NCBI RefSeq assembly: GCF_035083965.1
Contig: NC_089730.1
Coordinates: forward strand, 21,344,027-21,408,026
Source of the DNA: Branchiostoma lanceolatum
Taxonomy: Eukaryota > Chordata > Leptocardii > Amphioxiformes > Branchiostomatidae
Direction: 5' to 3'
DNA: 64,000 nt
Notes under the pieces: model-generated
Database searches by the model: none
Told to the model about the DNA's origin: nothing
Seen by the model: the letters and a program-made list of their open reading frames with translations, nothing else
In this document: positions 20,901-31,900 of the stretch, one piece after another
Layout of the letters: each line of letters opens with the position of its first letter
Numbering within the stretch: the first letter of the stretch is position 1
Translations under genes and position numbers: made by a program

Positions 20901-23837
20901 TGATGAAATACGTTTTCAAAGTAACATCTAGTTACATACATTTTCTCCGTGCAAATTGACATGCCTGGTAATATATTCCTCTTCATATATACCTAGAGAC
21001 CATTAAATAACAATACTTGTACATATTTCATAAGGAAGGAAGCCCTGTTTACCATCTGTAAACAGTTCGTGGCTCTTTAGCTAGTTTAATTTTCTCCCTG
21101 CTGCCTAACCCCGTAACCAATAGCATTTCGGTGCTAAAATGCTACTTCATCAGGGAGAATATTAAATTTATATATCTAATCTTTCCCTCCGGATGGACAC
21201 TGTCAGCGGACGTGCATAGGGGTCAGGTACAGAAGGCCAACTTTACGCGGTGCACGTCACACGTGGAGTGACCAGAGTAGGGAGTCCGGTATGTTCTCCC
21301 GGAAAATTTGTAAATTCATAACCCAATGAGACATTATTTCATGCATTTTGAGGATAAATTTTGTGAAGTAGAATTTTTCCTCTGCCACAGCCTCACTCTA
21401 AAGCCAAATATGAACTTTTTATAAGATTTATGAAGGGTCACAAGGTTTGTCCCAGAAAGAAACACCCCTATGCTGGTTGAAACACAGCATAGGGGTCCAG
21501 ATCACAGCATAGGGGGTCCAAATCACAGCATAGGGGGCCCCTTTGCTGAAAAGGCCTGGCGAGAACACTGCCTTGTTCGCCTCCGACAAACAAACCATCA
21601 AAATAGAAAGTTCAAGTGTACTAAATTATGTATATCTATTATGTATACTTTTCCATTTCTAGTTCCGCTGCCTCCTGCCCCATCTGCCAGAGGCAGGCGG
21701 ACCAGACGGAGGTCCTGTTCGCCACGCGGTTCAACACGGAATTCCGGATTCCGGAGTACACCGCTGACGCCATCGTCAGGGCCCCCGACGGTCTGGAGGA
21801 TCCGCGTGATGATGATAGCTCGCTGTGGAACAGGGTCCAGCTGGGTAAGAATTGGGTTTCTTTTGTTCTTTAATCAGTTTTCTATTCAAGCAGGCGCACT
21901 GAGTTAAGTAGTTAAACTTGGCATCTATTAGTAAGTGCTTTAAAATGTACAGTGCGGTTGGTAACGATGGAGCTACACGGAATAAAACCATTCTGCTATT
22001 GAGGCATGATTGTTTTGGACCTTGTCATCGTGTCAACTGTCCAAAATTAAACTTAGCACTCACAGGCAACTTTGACCCGCTTTTGCAGTCGCACGTACGG
22101 TAAGCCACCTGTCTGTTGAGTATTGGGTCAGCCATCTTGAAGAAGGCCATAGAAATGGACTAAAATCCTTCTGTGTGGCACACGAAGCTGATTAGATTGT
22201 GACGTCACCATATGTTGTTCTCACAGGTCTCTGCTCGTCCACCTTCCACGACCACATCCGGGACAGCTGCGACTTCCCGGAGACCTACTGGTGGGGCGTG
22301 ACGAAGGTGTCGTCCCGCTCGTGCCGCATCCCGTCCGCCCTGTACCTGGCGGAGTGCGGGGACTGCCAGGTGCGTAGCGGGCGTTACCCTGGGCGCCAGA
22401 CTAGTACCGGGTCGCTAGCGATTTTCCTTCGGTGGCCCAAGAACAGTCAGCCCGCCCGGTCTTAATCAACGCTTCGGGGAGTTGAGCCCGTGCTTAGTGT
22501 TGGTAGGACCGGTCAACTCCCCGGCTACAAATTCCCCGGTGCGCTAATTAGGGTTCTGCGGGCTGAGGTCTCTGTGCCACCGAAGGAACTGACTACAAGG
22601 TACCGGCTAAAGGGAGCCGGCTAAAAGGCCCGATAAACAGTCTGGAACGCAGGGTAAGCGTGCGTAGTCCAGTAATTAGCGATCTTGCCTCTGGAACTAG
22701 AAGCCCTGGGATCAATCCCGACTGTGGCACTCACCCGACATTCACGCTACGGAAATGGTCGCAGTCCTTAGGACAGGACGTTATATGTTATATGTCCACT
22801 GTTATATGTTCATTGTGCTTGTCGAAAAGAGCTAGGGGAATTTCACCGGTAAAATGAACCTGTAAATACTGTATATAGCGTCTGTTTTCTCTGTCACGAC
22901 CAGTGGAAGATAAGTTCATCTGTGCATTGAGTTTATTTGAGCCAAACTGGTTCAGGATCACTTTCCTTTCCTTCTCCAGGGGTTAGACGACGACTATGAC
23001 GGGTGCGGGACGGACGCCGACAGGGGGCATCTCAACCCAAACGCCATCAACAACCGGGACGAGGCATCGCGGGAAGCCACGTTCAGCTTCATTAACGTCG
23101 CGCCACAGGTGGGGACGTAATTTTGTATTTTTTGGCTATGTATAGCGGTCATTGTAGTACTTCTAAAATCTAAAAAAAATGATGGCGTGCCTAAAAAGAA
23201 CTTTACAATCAAGGTGAGGTACTCTGACACTTTGAAACGAAAACTACTTCAACAGCCACTATGAACAAAACGTATACAACAAATAAAATTAGATTGAAGT
23301 AACTGTCAAAGTAAACAAGAGCTATTCAATACTAGAATTGTAGTAACGGTATTGGAATGTCTGTTTTATGCATTTTTTCGTCCTTTTTTCTGTCTCTTTT
23401 CTCCTTTTTAACTTCTAACTTTTTTGTAACAGGCTCCGAGTTTCAACCGGCACGTGTGGGAGAGTTTTGAGGAGAAGGTTCGCTACAAGGCCGAGGAGGT
23501 CTACAGGACCGCCGAGGCTGCCGGCTCTGGTCAGAGGACCCTCTACGTCATCACCGGGACCAAGACCGACCCTGGGAACGAGTGGCTGAAGGGCCGGGTG
23601 GCCTTCCCGGACTTCTTCTGGAAGGCCGTGTGCTACCCTGGAGACGAGAGCGCGGGGCTGCGGCCCTTCGGGGTGGGGTTCTACGGGCGGAACGCGGAGT
23701 TTACGGAGGTGGAGGACATGGTGACGCTGGCCCTGCCCGACTTTGACTCCTGGCTATACGATGGCGGGAACGACCACATCTTCCAGGGCTCTGTCTGCGC
23801 GACAGACGTGGATAAATGGGATATAGAAAATGAATAG
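11257..23837 (+). CDS. Multidomain nuclease: DNase II-like region plus two DNA/RNA non-specific endonuclease domains
   Basis: Eighteen coding exons close in phase into about 1,090 residues: 11257-11356, 11883-11992, 12220-12339 (or 12348), 12523-12634, 12769-12920, 14014-14172, 14588-14793, 14931-14971, 15855-16148, 16335-16615, 18614-18889, 19514-19743, 20212-20429, 20710-20824, 21663-21844, 22227-22369, 22980-23108, 23433-23837. Residues 10-31 form one hydrophobic segment (LFAAGLLGGALALLL), either a signal peptide or a type II anchor. Then follow a DNase II-like region, a Lys/Glu linker, nuclease domain 1 (NRGH), a Pro/Gly/Met linker and nuclease domain 2 (DRGH). Many cysteines suggest an extracellular or lumenal protein. 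The endonuclease fold resembles ENDOD1/EndoG-type enzymes (beta-beta-alpha-metal). Unspliced intermediates cannot be excluded; two smaller proteins from one locus are an alternative, but the phases at every junction argue for one reading frame. Confidence 0.82.
13397..13493. mobile_element. hAT-type MITE, family A copy 1
   Basis: A 97-bp foldback beginning TAATCTCCAAGCAG and ending CTTCTTGGAGATTA, with CTACACCGG / CCGGTGTAG inside the arms. It is flanked by the 8-bp duplication GTGCAATA (13389-13396 and 13494-13501). It lies in intron 5 of the nuclease gene. Confidence 0.85.
15507..15574 (+). pseudogene. Exon-head copy 1 of nuclease exon 9 (phase-incompatible)
   Basis: After an acceptor (CCCCTAG) it reads VTQEAPQPECADLCSYHSS, close to the true exon start at 15855 (VTQEVPEQECANLCSYQNS), then breaks down at a GTTAAT donor-like site. 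Its length of 68 nt would end in phase 0, which does not fit the phase-1 start of the real exon. It is probably a dead partial duplicate rather than an alternative exon. Confidence 0.7.
15717..15797 (+). pseudogene. Exon-head copy 2 of nuclease exon 9 (stop codon)
   Basis: Follows TATATAG and reads VTQEAPEQECADV, then a TGA stop (15755-15757). Similarity to the real exon continues out of frame through the AACAGCAACTGCCGG segment before decaying. Surrounded by (GATC/GATT)n-like simple sequence at 15600-15710. Confidence 0.75.
16558..18330 (+). repeat. Tandem array of about 16 exon-tail-plus-donor units in nuclease intron 10
   Basis: The last 57 nt or so of exon 10, its donor (CCGCAG|GTAAGG) and about 50 nt of intron are repeated in tandem. 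The CAG before each GT falls at 16615, 16731, 16841, 16951, 17061, 17171, 17281, 17391, 17501, 17611, 17727, 17845, 17961, 18079, 18197 and, degraded, near 18316. Spacing is 110 bp in the centre and 116-118 bp at the flanks, none divisible by three. The intronic half of each unit contains GTTACCATAGCAAC and GTAACCATAGCAAC. The first copy is the functional exon; later donors would shift the frame. Confidence 0.95.
18890..19513 (+). other. Intron with a 12-bp direct repeat at its borders
   Basis: AAGGTGAAGACG stands at 18887-18898 (donor AAG|GTGAAG) and again at 19511-19522 (acceptor side AAAG|GTGAAG). The acceptor has almost no pyrimidine tract. Domain 2 of the same protein has no intron here: exon 23433-23837 runs through, with GAGGTG at the equivalent codons. 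Splicing at 18889/19514 keeps phase 0. Confidence 0.75.
20212..20429 (+). other. Proline-rich linker exon between the two nuclease domains
   Basis: Encodes KPSKPVAPPVKPQGD, then repeated (P)MSDMPFGAPAASPPIPGMPAGAPAASPPMSGM units, cited here only in part. It is low-complexity Pro/Ala/Gly/Met sequence, likely a flexible or collagen-like spacer. A decayed copy of its acceptor and first 16 nt (CAGACCCAGTAAGC) lies about 88 bp upstream at 20122. Confidence 0.8.
21075..21175. repeat. Foldback with outer stem TTCTCCCTG / CAGGGAGAA
   Basis: Outer arms near 21092 and 21154 enclose AGCATTTCGGTGCTAAAATGCT. On the minus strand it reads CTGATGAAG then CACCGAAATG, resembling the core of a hammerhead ribozyme but without a clear stem II. 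In an intron of the nuclease gene. Confidence 0.45.
21485..21541. repeat. Short tandem repeat, 21-bp period
   Basis: Three copies of a CACAGCATAGGGGGTCCAAAT-type unit (the quoted unit is 21 nt with one variable G) within an intron of nuclease domain 2. No other feature is tied to it. Confidence 0.75.
22385..22650. mobile_element. Imperfect foldback element in nuclease intron
   Basis: CCTTCGGTGGC...CAGTCAGCCCG at about 22426 is mirrored by CGGGCTGAGG...GCCACCGAAGG near 22558. Outer halves GCCAGACT / CAGTCTGG extend the pairing. Directly followed by the SINE-like unit, so the two may be one composite insertion. Confidence 0.55.
22650..22880 (+). mobile_element. tRNA-derived SINE-like element
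   Basis: The head reads TAGTCCAGTAATTAGCGA (A-box-like), a Cys/Gln-tRNA-like anticodon arm CCTCTGGAACTAGAAG, then CTGGGATCAATCCCG (B-box-like T arm). The tail carries TTATATGT repeats and ends near CTGTAAATACTGTATATAG. It sits in a nuclease intron. Pol III activity is not shown. Confidence 0.6.
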
Positions 23838-24509
23838 CAACAGGGCCTAGCTGCAATGCAAACGCAACACCCCTCTATCTTACCCTGGTATCTACATCCC
23901 TTACCCAAGACCAACCGTAATCTACAGGATAGCTAGAATGAATGATTTTGTAGGGTTTTTGTTTGCGCTACAGGCGTTAACGTTGTAAAATGAGACAAAT
24001 GAATATAGATAGGAAATCTGGTGGGGTGAAGTGCTTTTTGTATCTACGCGTCGTCTAAATGTCGATACTTTGACCGTGATATTAGCGTATTTTTGCTATA
24101 TAGTATATCTAAGGTTTTCAAAAAAGGTATAGCATTGGCAGGGATTTAGATAGCTACTTAATGTATGTGTAAATGAACGGATGTATATATTTGTTGGATG
24201 AAAACTATTGATTGTTTAACAGATCTATGGTATCTAAATTGCCCGAACACAGGTGTATAAGGTAAAGAAACGTTTCTAACTCGACTTTGTGGCCCAAACG
24301 GGGGTACTGTGAAAGATTTTATTGTACACACGTACCACAAATTATGTTTAATAATGATAAAAATCTACAATGGATTATCAATATTATGGAGAAAAACTAC
24401 GGTGCTTAGATGTCTTAAGTGGAATTTTGTGTCTATTTACATTGTCATGGACTTTACACTTTTGTTCTAGCTGCTAAATTTTTTGAATATCTGCTTTGGG
24501 GATGTGAAA

Positions 24510-24515
24510 AATAAA
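24510..24515 (+). terminator. Poly(A) signal of the nuclease gene
   Basis: AATAAA about 670 bp after the stop codon, at the end of AT-rich 3' UTR-like sequence. Confidence 0.5.
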
Positions 24516-24519
24516 ACAT

Positions 24520-26380
24520 TCTACGCAGGTCGGTATTTGTCGTTATAAATCTGCTAGTACAACGTCTTTTTATAAAGTTTTCTAAAAGTATCCTCCACCG
24601 TATTCATTAATTCGTTCATTATGATAAGATATATTTTGCTAGACGATCCAGTATTGCTATTAATGTTCCAACAAGATTCGAAATGAAACTTTTTGAACTG
24701 GTGTGTCGAAATCGCATTTAACAGCATCAAAAACGTGCAAAGAAACTCGAAATAAGTCTAATCATAATACATACATTGCCCCTTCTGATATGATGACATA
24801 ACGCTCATTGCAGAGGCTGGGGGTCAAAGGGCATCCTGGGCAAAGTAAGCACTTAGAGCCACGGCAAACATGTGACCTTCAAAACAACGGATGAGGTCAT
24901 AGTAAGTAAGCTTTCTTTTAGATAATATTTGTCTACCAGGGCGAGCTTATAATACTGCGGCCAGCAATCTCCAGGTACAAGCATACAATACAACATGAAC
25001 GTACTGAAGCCATAACAAAATCTGCTCATGAAGCTCTATAAGTTTGAGCAAAAGTGTAAATCTAGCCCCTCAAAACAGCTAGCTGGACAAACTGGGCTGC
25101 ACGTACATTAATGTCAGCTGACCCAATAAAAGAAAAAACGTCATCAAGATGGCGGTGTGGGTATGACATCACCAAAAAGCCCAAGTTATAATTGGCTTAT
25201 ATCCCGGCATGCCATGGGAAAATAGTTTGTGTGCATAAAGCAGTCCAAGTTCCACAGCTCACGCCCATGAGAAAAGGGGTGGTTTCTTCTGTCTAAATGT
25301 GAGTACCGAAGTTTTACATGTATTCATTCAACTATCTACAGGTGAGATTGATTGGTATCACCTTTTGTCAGACATGTTTCAGACTGTTAGGTAAACATGC
25401 TTGAAAGAAACAGAATAACTGTACAAAGTGAGGGTCAAAGGTCCTTTCACTACTTTTGTCAGCGTAATGGTCAGAAGTACCGATCGCCCTAGTCATCTAA
25501 ACAAGTACTTGTGAGACTGGCTGATGTAACTTTTTGTCACACATGCTGCTGTGTGGTCTGGTAACAGATTTTAAAGCACAAAAACAACTTTACAAAGTAA
25601 GGGTCAAAGGTCTTTCACTACTTTTGGCGGCATCGTCATGGCCATTTTTTGGTCGTTAGAAGCTTTGTTTTATTTCTATGTTACAGAATTGGCTTTATGA
25701 GTTTTCTAACACATGTTGTTGGTGCTGTTACCTTGTAGTGCCTAGTGGCGCTAAGATCAGTAAGTTTTTTTCCTGCTGTTTCTGTAGCAGGGTATATTTT
25801 TAAAGGGTGGGGTAGTTAGAGTTCCCCCGATCGAACAAATATCGATTGTCAAAATAGTAGTGCTGACATATAAAGAGATAAGAAAGAAAATGGTAAGCTC
25901 GGTTGACATCTTTGGTAGCGAATCAATTGGGAAGCTTAGACTTGACTCATTTGTACAGATGGATTATTGGTGATTTATGATGTCTTCTAGTATTAGTAGT
26001 AAGTAGGGAAATGACTGAAATATAGAAAGCTAGGAGTGAAAAAAACGTCACTCCACAAAGCATCTCAACAAAAGAAGTATCATGCTCGATTTATGGTTCG
26101 TTTTCATTTGATGATTTAACTTGGACTGGCCAACCTAAGCTCTATGACTGACAAGCTGTACGTTCGCAAAATCCATTGATAGGTGTAATACATATCAAAT
26201 GTTTACATGCCAAAATACATAAATTTATATGTAATCATGGTCTGGAGAGAGCTACATCAATTGACCTGAATAGCTGTTGGGGGTCTAAGATGCAAGTCTA
26301 CATGGATTCTTTGCCTGCGAAACATCTGCATGTAGCAAAGAACATGACTTTCGTCTAACATGAATACTGCAATGTCTTTC
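24520..26380. other. Spacer with a diverged direct repeat, no gene recognised
   Basis: A segment with ACAAAGTGAGGGTCAAAGG then TTTCACTACTTTTG occurs at about 25420 and again, diverged, at about 25590. No paired splice sites with protein-like sequence were recognised. Confidence 0.55.
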
Positions 26381-26385
26381 CTTAA

Positions 26386-26941
26386 AGGAAGCCAAAAGGT
26401 AAGGTCGGGAATCCTACTATGCTATGCTAAATATACCAAAAAGTATAGTCTCCATCGAAATTACATTACATTCACCGCTATATTATTAATTTGAAAATCG
26501 CGGCATACGCCGCCGCCCGGTGACCTCGGTTGACCTCTACTACCTCGTGACCCCGCGTGACGTCACAGGTCTGAGCGTCCCACGTGACCACCACTACCAA
26601 CAACACTTGCTAACTGCCCGCGTGCCTCACAAACATTGCTGTCCGAACTCCGAAGACTTAGATCATGGAGATTGAAGAGAATCCAGTTGAAAATGAAAAC
26701 TTTGACGACTTTGATATCCGCCCTTCCACTGAATGCAAGACCTGTGACGTCACGCGGTCGTCAAGCGGGGTCACGAGGCGGAAGAGGTCAACCGAGGTCA
26801 CCGGGCGGCGTATGCCGCGATTTTCAAATTAATAATATAGCGGTGAATTATGACGTACTAATGTAATTTCGATGGAGACTACACTTTTTGGTATATTTAG
26901 CATAGCATAGTAGGATTCCCGCCCATACCTTTTGGCTTCCT
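26386..26941. mobile_element. 556-bp foldback element with TTAA target duplication
   Basis: Terminal inverted repeats start AGGAAGCCAAAAGGTA (left) and end TACCTTTTGGCTTCCT (right), and extend for about 180 bp per arm. Both sides are flanked by TTAA (26382-26385, 26942-26945), the target of piggyBac-type transposases. The middle (about 26575-26740) is not palindromic and contains an ATG at 26665 opening MEIEENPVENENFDDFD. No transposase is present, so the element is non-autonomous. Confidence 0.85.
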
Positions 26942-26944
26942 TTA

Positions 26945-28930
26945 AACAAGGATGAAAACTACGCAAATCTAAAATTCTGATCATACAAGAATAATGATAT
27001 TATTACAATATTGACAGAATATCGATTGATAAGGAATTATGTACTAGAGCTTGCAAACTATCTAGTCTGTTAGAAAACATGACTTGACAGGATGTCGCAT
27101 TATTCCCCTTAAAGCAAATAAGATTTTATCAGTTTTTATTCTTGCATTATGAAATGGAATACTTATACTGTAATACTTATACTGTTAGTTTGTTTACCAA
27201 TGATGTTTCTAGACGAGTGGCTTTTGCTCTTAACTGTGTACGGATATTGGAAATTTATGCGCTGTTATATGTTATGTTACATGCGTACTTTTTTTGGATT
27301 AATTGTGGGGGATGTTGTGTACAGTGTTTGTGTAAAAATCAACACAATTCAGCTTTTATGTAACGCTGCAAGGTTGATTTAATAAACTGAATTGAATTGA
27401 ATTGAATTGGAAGAATGAGCCAAAGTGGCATTACAGGTGTGGAGCATTTACAAGGAATTATGGGTACATTTTCTACACAATCTTGATAGAATCAAAAATT
27501 TTAAACGATTATGTCGTTGTAATGTTGTAGTTTAGGTGCTACATGACATATATACGTGAACACCTTAGTACAGTCTACTAGGTGTAAATATAAACAACAT
27601 GGCGGCGCATATGTCACCACATAAAAGCGGCATGTAAATCATTCACCTGCCTCGAATAAGTTAGATACAAAATGACTTGTGCCACAAAGATTGACACTGA
27701 CTGTATGTATAGAAGGAATTTATAATCAAAGATAGAAAATTAGCACATTAATGTGTGGGTTTATAACTCTTGTGCATAACTTAACAAGCTGTATGTTTGG
27801 AGAAGAAACGCGCTTAATCTGATAACGGTCCCCAGGGGACTGAACAATGAGCAAACATTCGGCCGACATGTGACCTTCGCAGGCCTAGGGTCATCTGATA
27901 TCACACAGTGGGAGCAGAACTATGGGCAAACATAGGGGTATTGACGGCAAACATGACAGATCTTCATGACATTCGCAGAAAATATCAAAATAATGTTTCG
28001 ACAAAGCTTGACATATGAATAATCACATCACTAGTAATGGAATGTTGTTTAATATTACACGAATAAGTAAGAAAGGTGTAATGCCGGTGTGAGGGCATGT
28101 TGTTGGTGTTAACTTAAGTTAAACGAACGGCTATCGATCACTTAACTTAGCACTCACTAAACAAAACAAGGACAAAGATCGAATATTCGGTCTGCAGAGC
28201 GGTATCAGTCTAAGATATGAACTGCTAATCACAATCCTTCTGTACAACTAGGTTAGTCGGATGTCAGAAGATAACAGAAGCTAAGAGTTATCCAACAAAT
28301 GACATTAGAGCTTTTAGAAATTACCTATTTCCAGGACCAGAAATCATCTACAACCAATGTCCCATTAAAACCACTTTATTGAATCAAGCTTTTTTGTTAT
28401 AAACTAAGATTGGTGCAGACATGTTCTAGTGTGCAAAAAAAGGTAAAATTCAACACAAAAAATTATTTTTCAATGTTGTAAGATGGAATTCAAATGACTA
28501 AAATGCTTCACACAGAACAAAAGGGCTAAATACACTAGGCAAATATAACTACAACTATGTGACATCATAGCAAAATAAAAAGCTACGATCGCGATTTTTT
28601 TTCTTAACATTTTCTTGAAAACGGGCCCCTAAAAAGCCACTGTTCGATAGCATTGGGAGTAGGTCAAAGGTCTACAACATAATTTCACCAAGTAAATTAG
28701 GGTCAAGTTGCCACATTCTTGAACAGCTACGTAAGGCACTCATGTCAGTTTCCCTGGCCCTTGGTATGAGCACAGCAACAGGGATTCTTTTCATTCATTC
28801 AGCATAAAAATCAACCATGCATTGTGCGTTTCTTCGTGAAATTTGAAAATAAGATATATGTCAATGACTTCCTTGTCATATTTTATGTTTATTGCTATGT
28901 GTGCTTAAGGTTACCTACTTCTGCATTTCA
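26945..28930. other. AT-rich spacer before the DED-TPR gene
   Basis: No coding exon recognised. A short (GAATT)n run lies at 27389-27410. The acceptor at 28931 (TGCATTTCAG) implies at least one non-coding 5' exon of the next gene somewhere in this stretch; it was not located. Confidence 0.5.
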
Positions 28931-28977
28931 GGCGGAAGCATCAGGAGAAGTAGTCGCAGCTGAAAACCTCACCAGCA

Positions 28978-31900
28978 ATGGCCCAACTGTCCAGACTGGC
29001 CCAGCTGTACCTCAAGATTTCTGACAACCTGACAGAGGATGACGTCAGGAATCTTAGGTCCTTACTTTCCCTTGACGAGGTTCTTGGCAAGGGAAAAGTT
29101 GAAAAAGCAACACCTTTAGAAATTTTTAATATGCTAGTGGACAACGCAACGATTGGCAAAGGGAATCTCGGATTCCTCGTGCAAATTTTAAGGTGCCTCG
29201 GAAAGGGAAAGTTTGCAGATGAAGCCGAACTTCTTGAGACAGAACACAAAATAGAAGGTAGGTTTGAAGAATACTTGGTACAACGCCAGTAGCAGGGACC
29301 ATAGTCAGGGATCAACATCATTTTAAGGATTTTGTATGAAATAACGTTTATCACGATATTTGCACGTCATACCAAGGAGGAGGAGGAGGTTAAGCTACCT
29401 CCTTGGTCATACATACACCCGCCCACCAACTCATTCACTCGCCCATCTGCTAATGCGTCTGCTAATCCATAATACAGTCAACCAGTCCACTCATTCATTC
29501 AGTTACGTATACCTCCCTATAGGGAAGAAAACGCACGATACTACAGCCATGACCCCAGAGTTGGGAGATTCACGGGGAACATCCGACCAAGGAGACAGTG
29601 CAACAGCAGACAGCGAACTAGAAGACAGAGAAGTTAAGGATATCATTTCTGCGGAAATCCCTTCTGGAGCTGCGACCATACAAGGTCAGCTGGATCCAAC
29701 GTTATTTTCAAGTTATCGTTACAGTAAGATAGGCAGACGTTTTGTGACGCAATACTAACGAAAATATATTGCTTTCCCTTTTCATTTAGAATTTGAGGCT
29801 AAGCATAGGCATGGCTTCATCTAAAGTATGCTAACACAACTACCTCATATTCTTCAGATACTCAACGGACTACAGACTCTGAGACATTAGATGATGCAGA
29901 GGTTGAGCAGGTGACCTCAGAGCTGGCCTCACTGCACATCAGGGAACTGGAACGACTCACGGACGAACCCATGAAAAAGCTAGGACTACGGCCAGACGAA
30001 CTGGGATCATCTGCAGGTTAGTCTTGCTGAAAGCATTGACTGTAACTGCAGCCTATCTTATTATCACGAGATCTTTGATAAATTCATACCATGGTAATCC
30101 GAGAATACTAAAAAGATGGTTTTATTACGTGATTTCCATTTTCATATAGTGGCGAAGTTCACCTTATTTGGTGTTGCTATAGCCATATCACTTTGACTTA
30201 AACACTTATGTTTCCTGGAGTAGGAAATCTTTCTAAGGTGCATAGCCAGTTTCGTGAATTACCTACTCGATGTTAAGTATGAAAATAACAAGTGAATAAT
30301 TCCAGAGTCAACATCGTTAGATTGATATTAGCGGAATAGTTAAGGCGTTATGTCAGGCTGCAACGAAAATATTTGAGTGACGGGGAGGATTACAAAGAAA
30401 ACAACAGCACAAGAAATTTATACTGCAGTAGCAAGTTTTATTCCAAAATAAAGTTGTCAAGAGTTTATTACTTATGAGTTATATAAAGCACCAGTTATAT
30501 AGCTTCTGTTTAAATCCTATTCCCCAGACTATCGGGATGCCCAGACCAGGTTGGAGACCCTCCTTGCTGAGCTCGACACACCTGCGGTGATGGCAGACCA
30601 GGAAAAGCAGTTTCACCTGTACTGTCAGATAGGTGATCTCTACAGAGCTAAAATATACAACTTACAGCCAGCTCTGCAGTATTACCAGAGCATGCTAGAA
30701 TGTTCTAAGTCACTGTCAGGGGACCTAAAACAAGCCAAAGCCCATAACAGATTAGGTTTGACATATGACATGATAAGAAAACACGATGAAGCCATTAGGA
30801 ACCATGTAGGAGTCCTTGATATTTGTAAAGTTGCAGTTGGGCGTGACATTGACACATGTGTAGCTCACAAAAACTTAGCATCATCATTGACATTGTCAGG
30901 TAAAGTTTCAGATGCAAAAACTATTTATAGAACTGCCTTGCGCCTTGCAACGGAGACACAAAACAAGATTGAAGAGATGGATATTCGCTGTAAGCTTGGT
31001 GATTTGCACAGGTTTCAACTAAACGAACCACAAGTCGCACACATCCACTACACAAAAATGTTGGCTCTAGCAAGGGACTCGGGGATGAATTATTGGGAAA
31101 TGCAGGCCTACAACAGACTGGGACTGGTTTGTGGGGACATGCAAGATAGCACACTAGCTCTAGAGTGGCACCAGATGAGCCTGAATAAGAGCCTAGAATG
31201 TGCAGACAAGAGAGACCAGATCATAGCACAGTTAAATGTCGGTGCTTCATTGGGTAAAGTGAAGCAGGCTAAATCCCACCTTGACACAGGATTACAGATG
31301 GCTCAGCAAAAAGGGGATCAGTATTGGCAGATGACGGCTTACATGCATATGGGTGACATGCAGAGGGACAAATTCAATTCCCCACGTTCATCTATCCAGT
31401 ATTATGAACAGGCTCTCGCACTAGCCAGGCAGTTGGGGGACAGGCGTCAGGAGGGACGGGTTTACAGCCGATTGGGACATGCCCATGTTGAACAGAGGGA
31501 GTATGAAGAAGCTTTGGGGTGGTATGAAAAACACCTGAAAGTAAGTCGAGAGAGGGAAGACAAGAAAGAAGAGGTAACTGCACACACAGCGTTGGGAAAT
31601 GAATACAGATTACTCGGACAACACGACCAGGCCACATCCCATTTCGACACAGCCTTACAGATGGCAGAGCAGACAGAGGATCTACATGGACAGATGGATG
31701 TTTACTGCAAGATGGGTGAGATGCAGAGGGAACAACTCAGCTCCCCACGTGCATCCGTCAAGCATTATGAACAGTACCTCGCACTGGCCAGGCAGTTGCT
31801 GAACCGTGCTGAAGAGGCTTTGGCTTACGAGAGACTGGGGCAGGCCCATTACGATATGGGGGAGTACGAGAAAGCTTTGAAGTGGTACCAGAAGCACCTT

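Larger units (their letters stand above)
20710..23837 (+). other. Nuclease domain 2 (DNA/RNA non-specific endonuclease, canonical DRGH)
   Basis: Exons 20710-20824, 21663-21844, 22227-22369, 22980-23108 and 23433-23837. Landmarks parallel domain 1: PWPPSSY, CPIC, RIPEYTA, DADRGHLNPNAINN (canonical core), NVAPQ then FNRHVWESFEE, YVITGT and FFWKAVCYPG. The protein ends in a short acidic tail (DKWDIENE). The canonical Asp-Arg-Gly-His and the Asn/Glu of the metal site are present, so this is the domain most likely to be catalytic. Confidence 0.88.
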
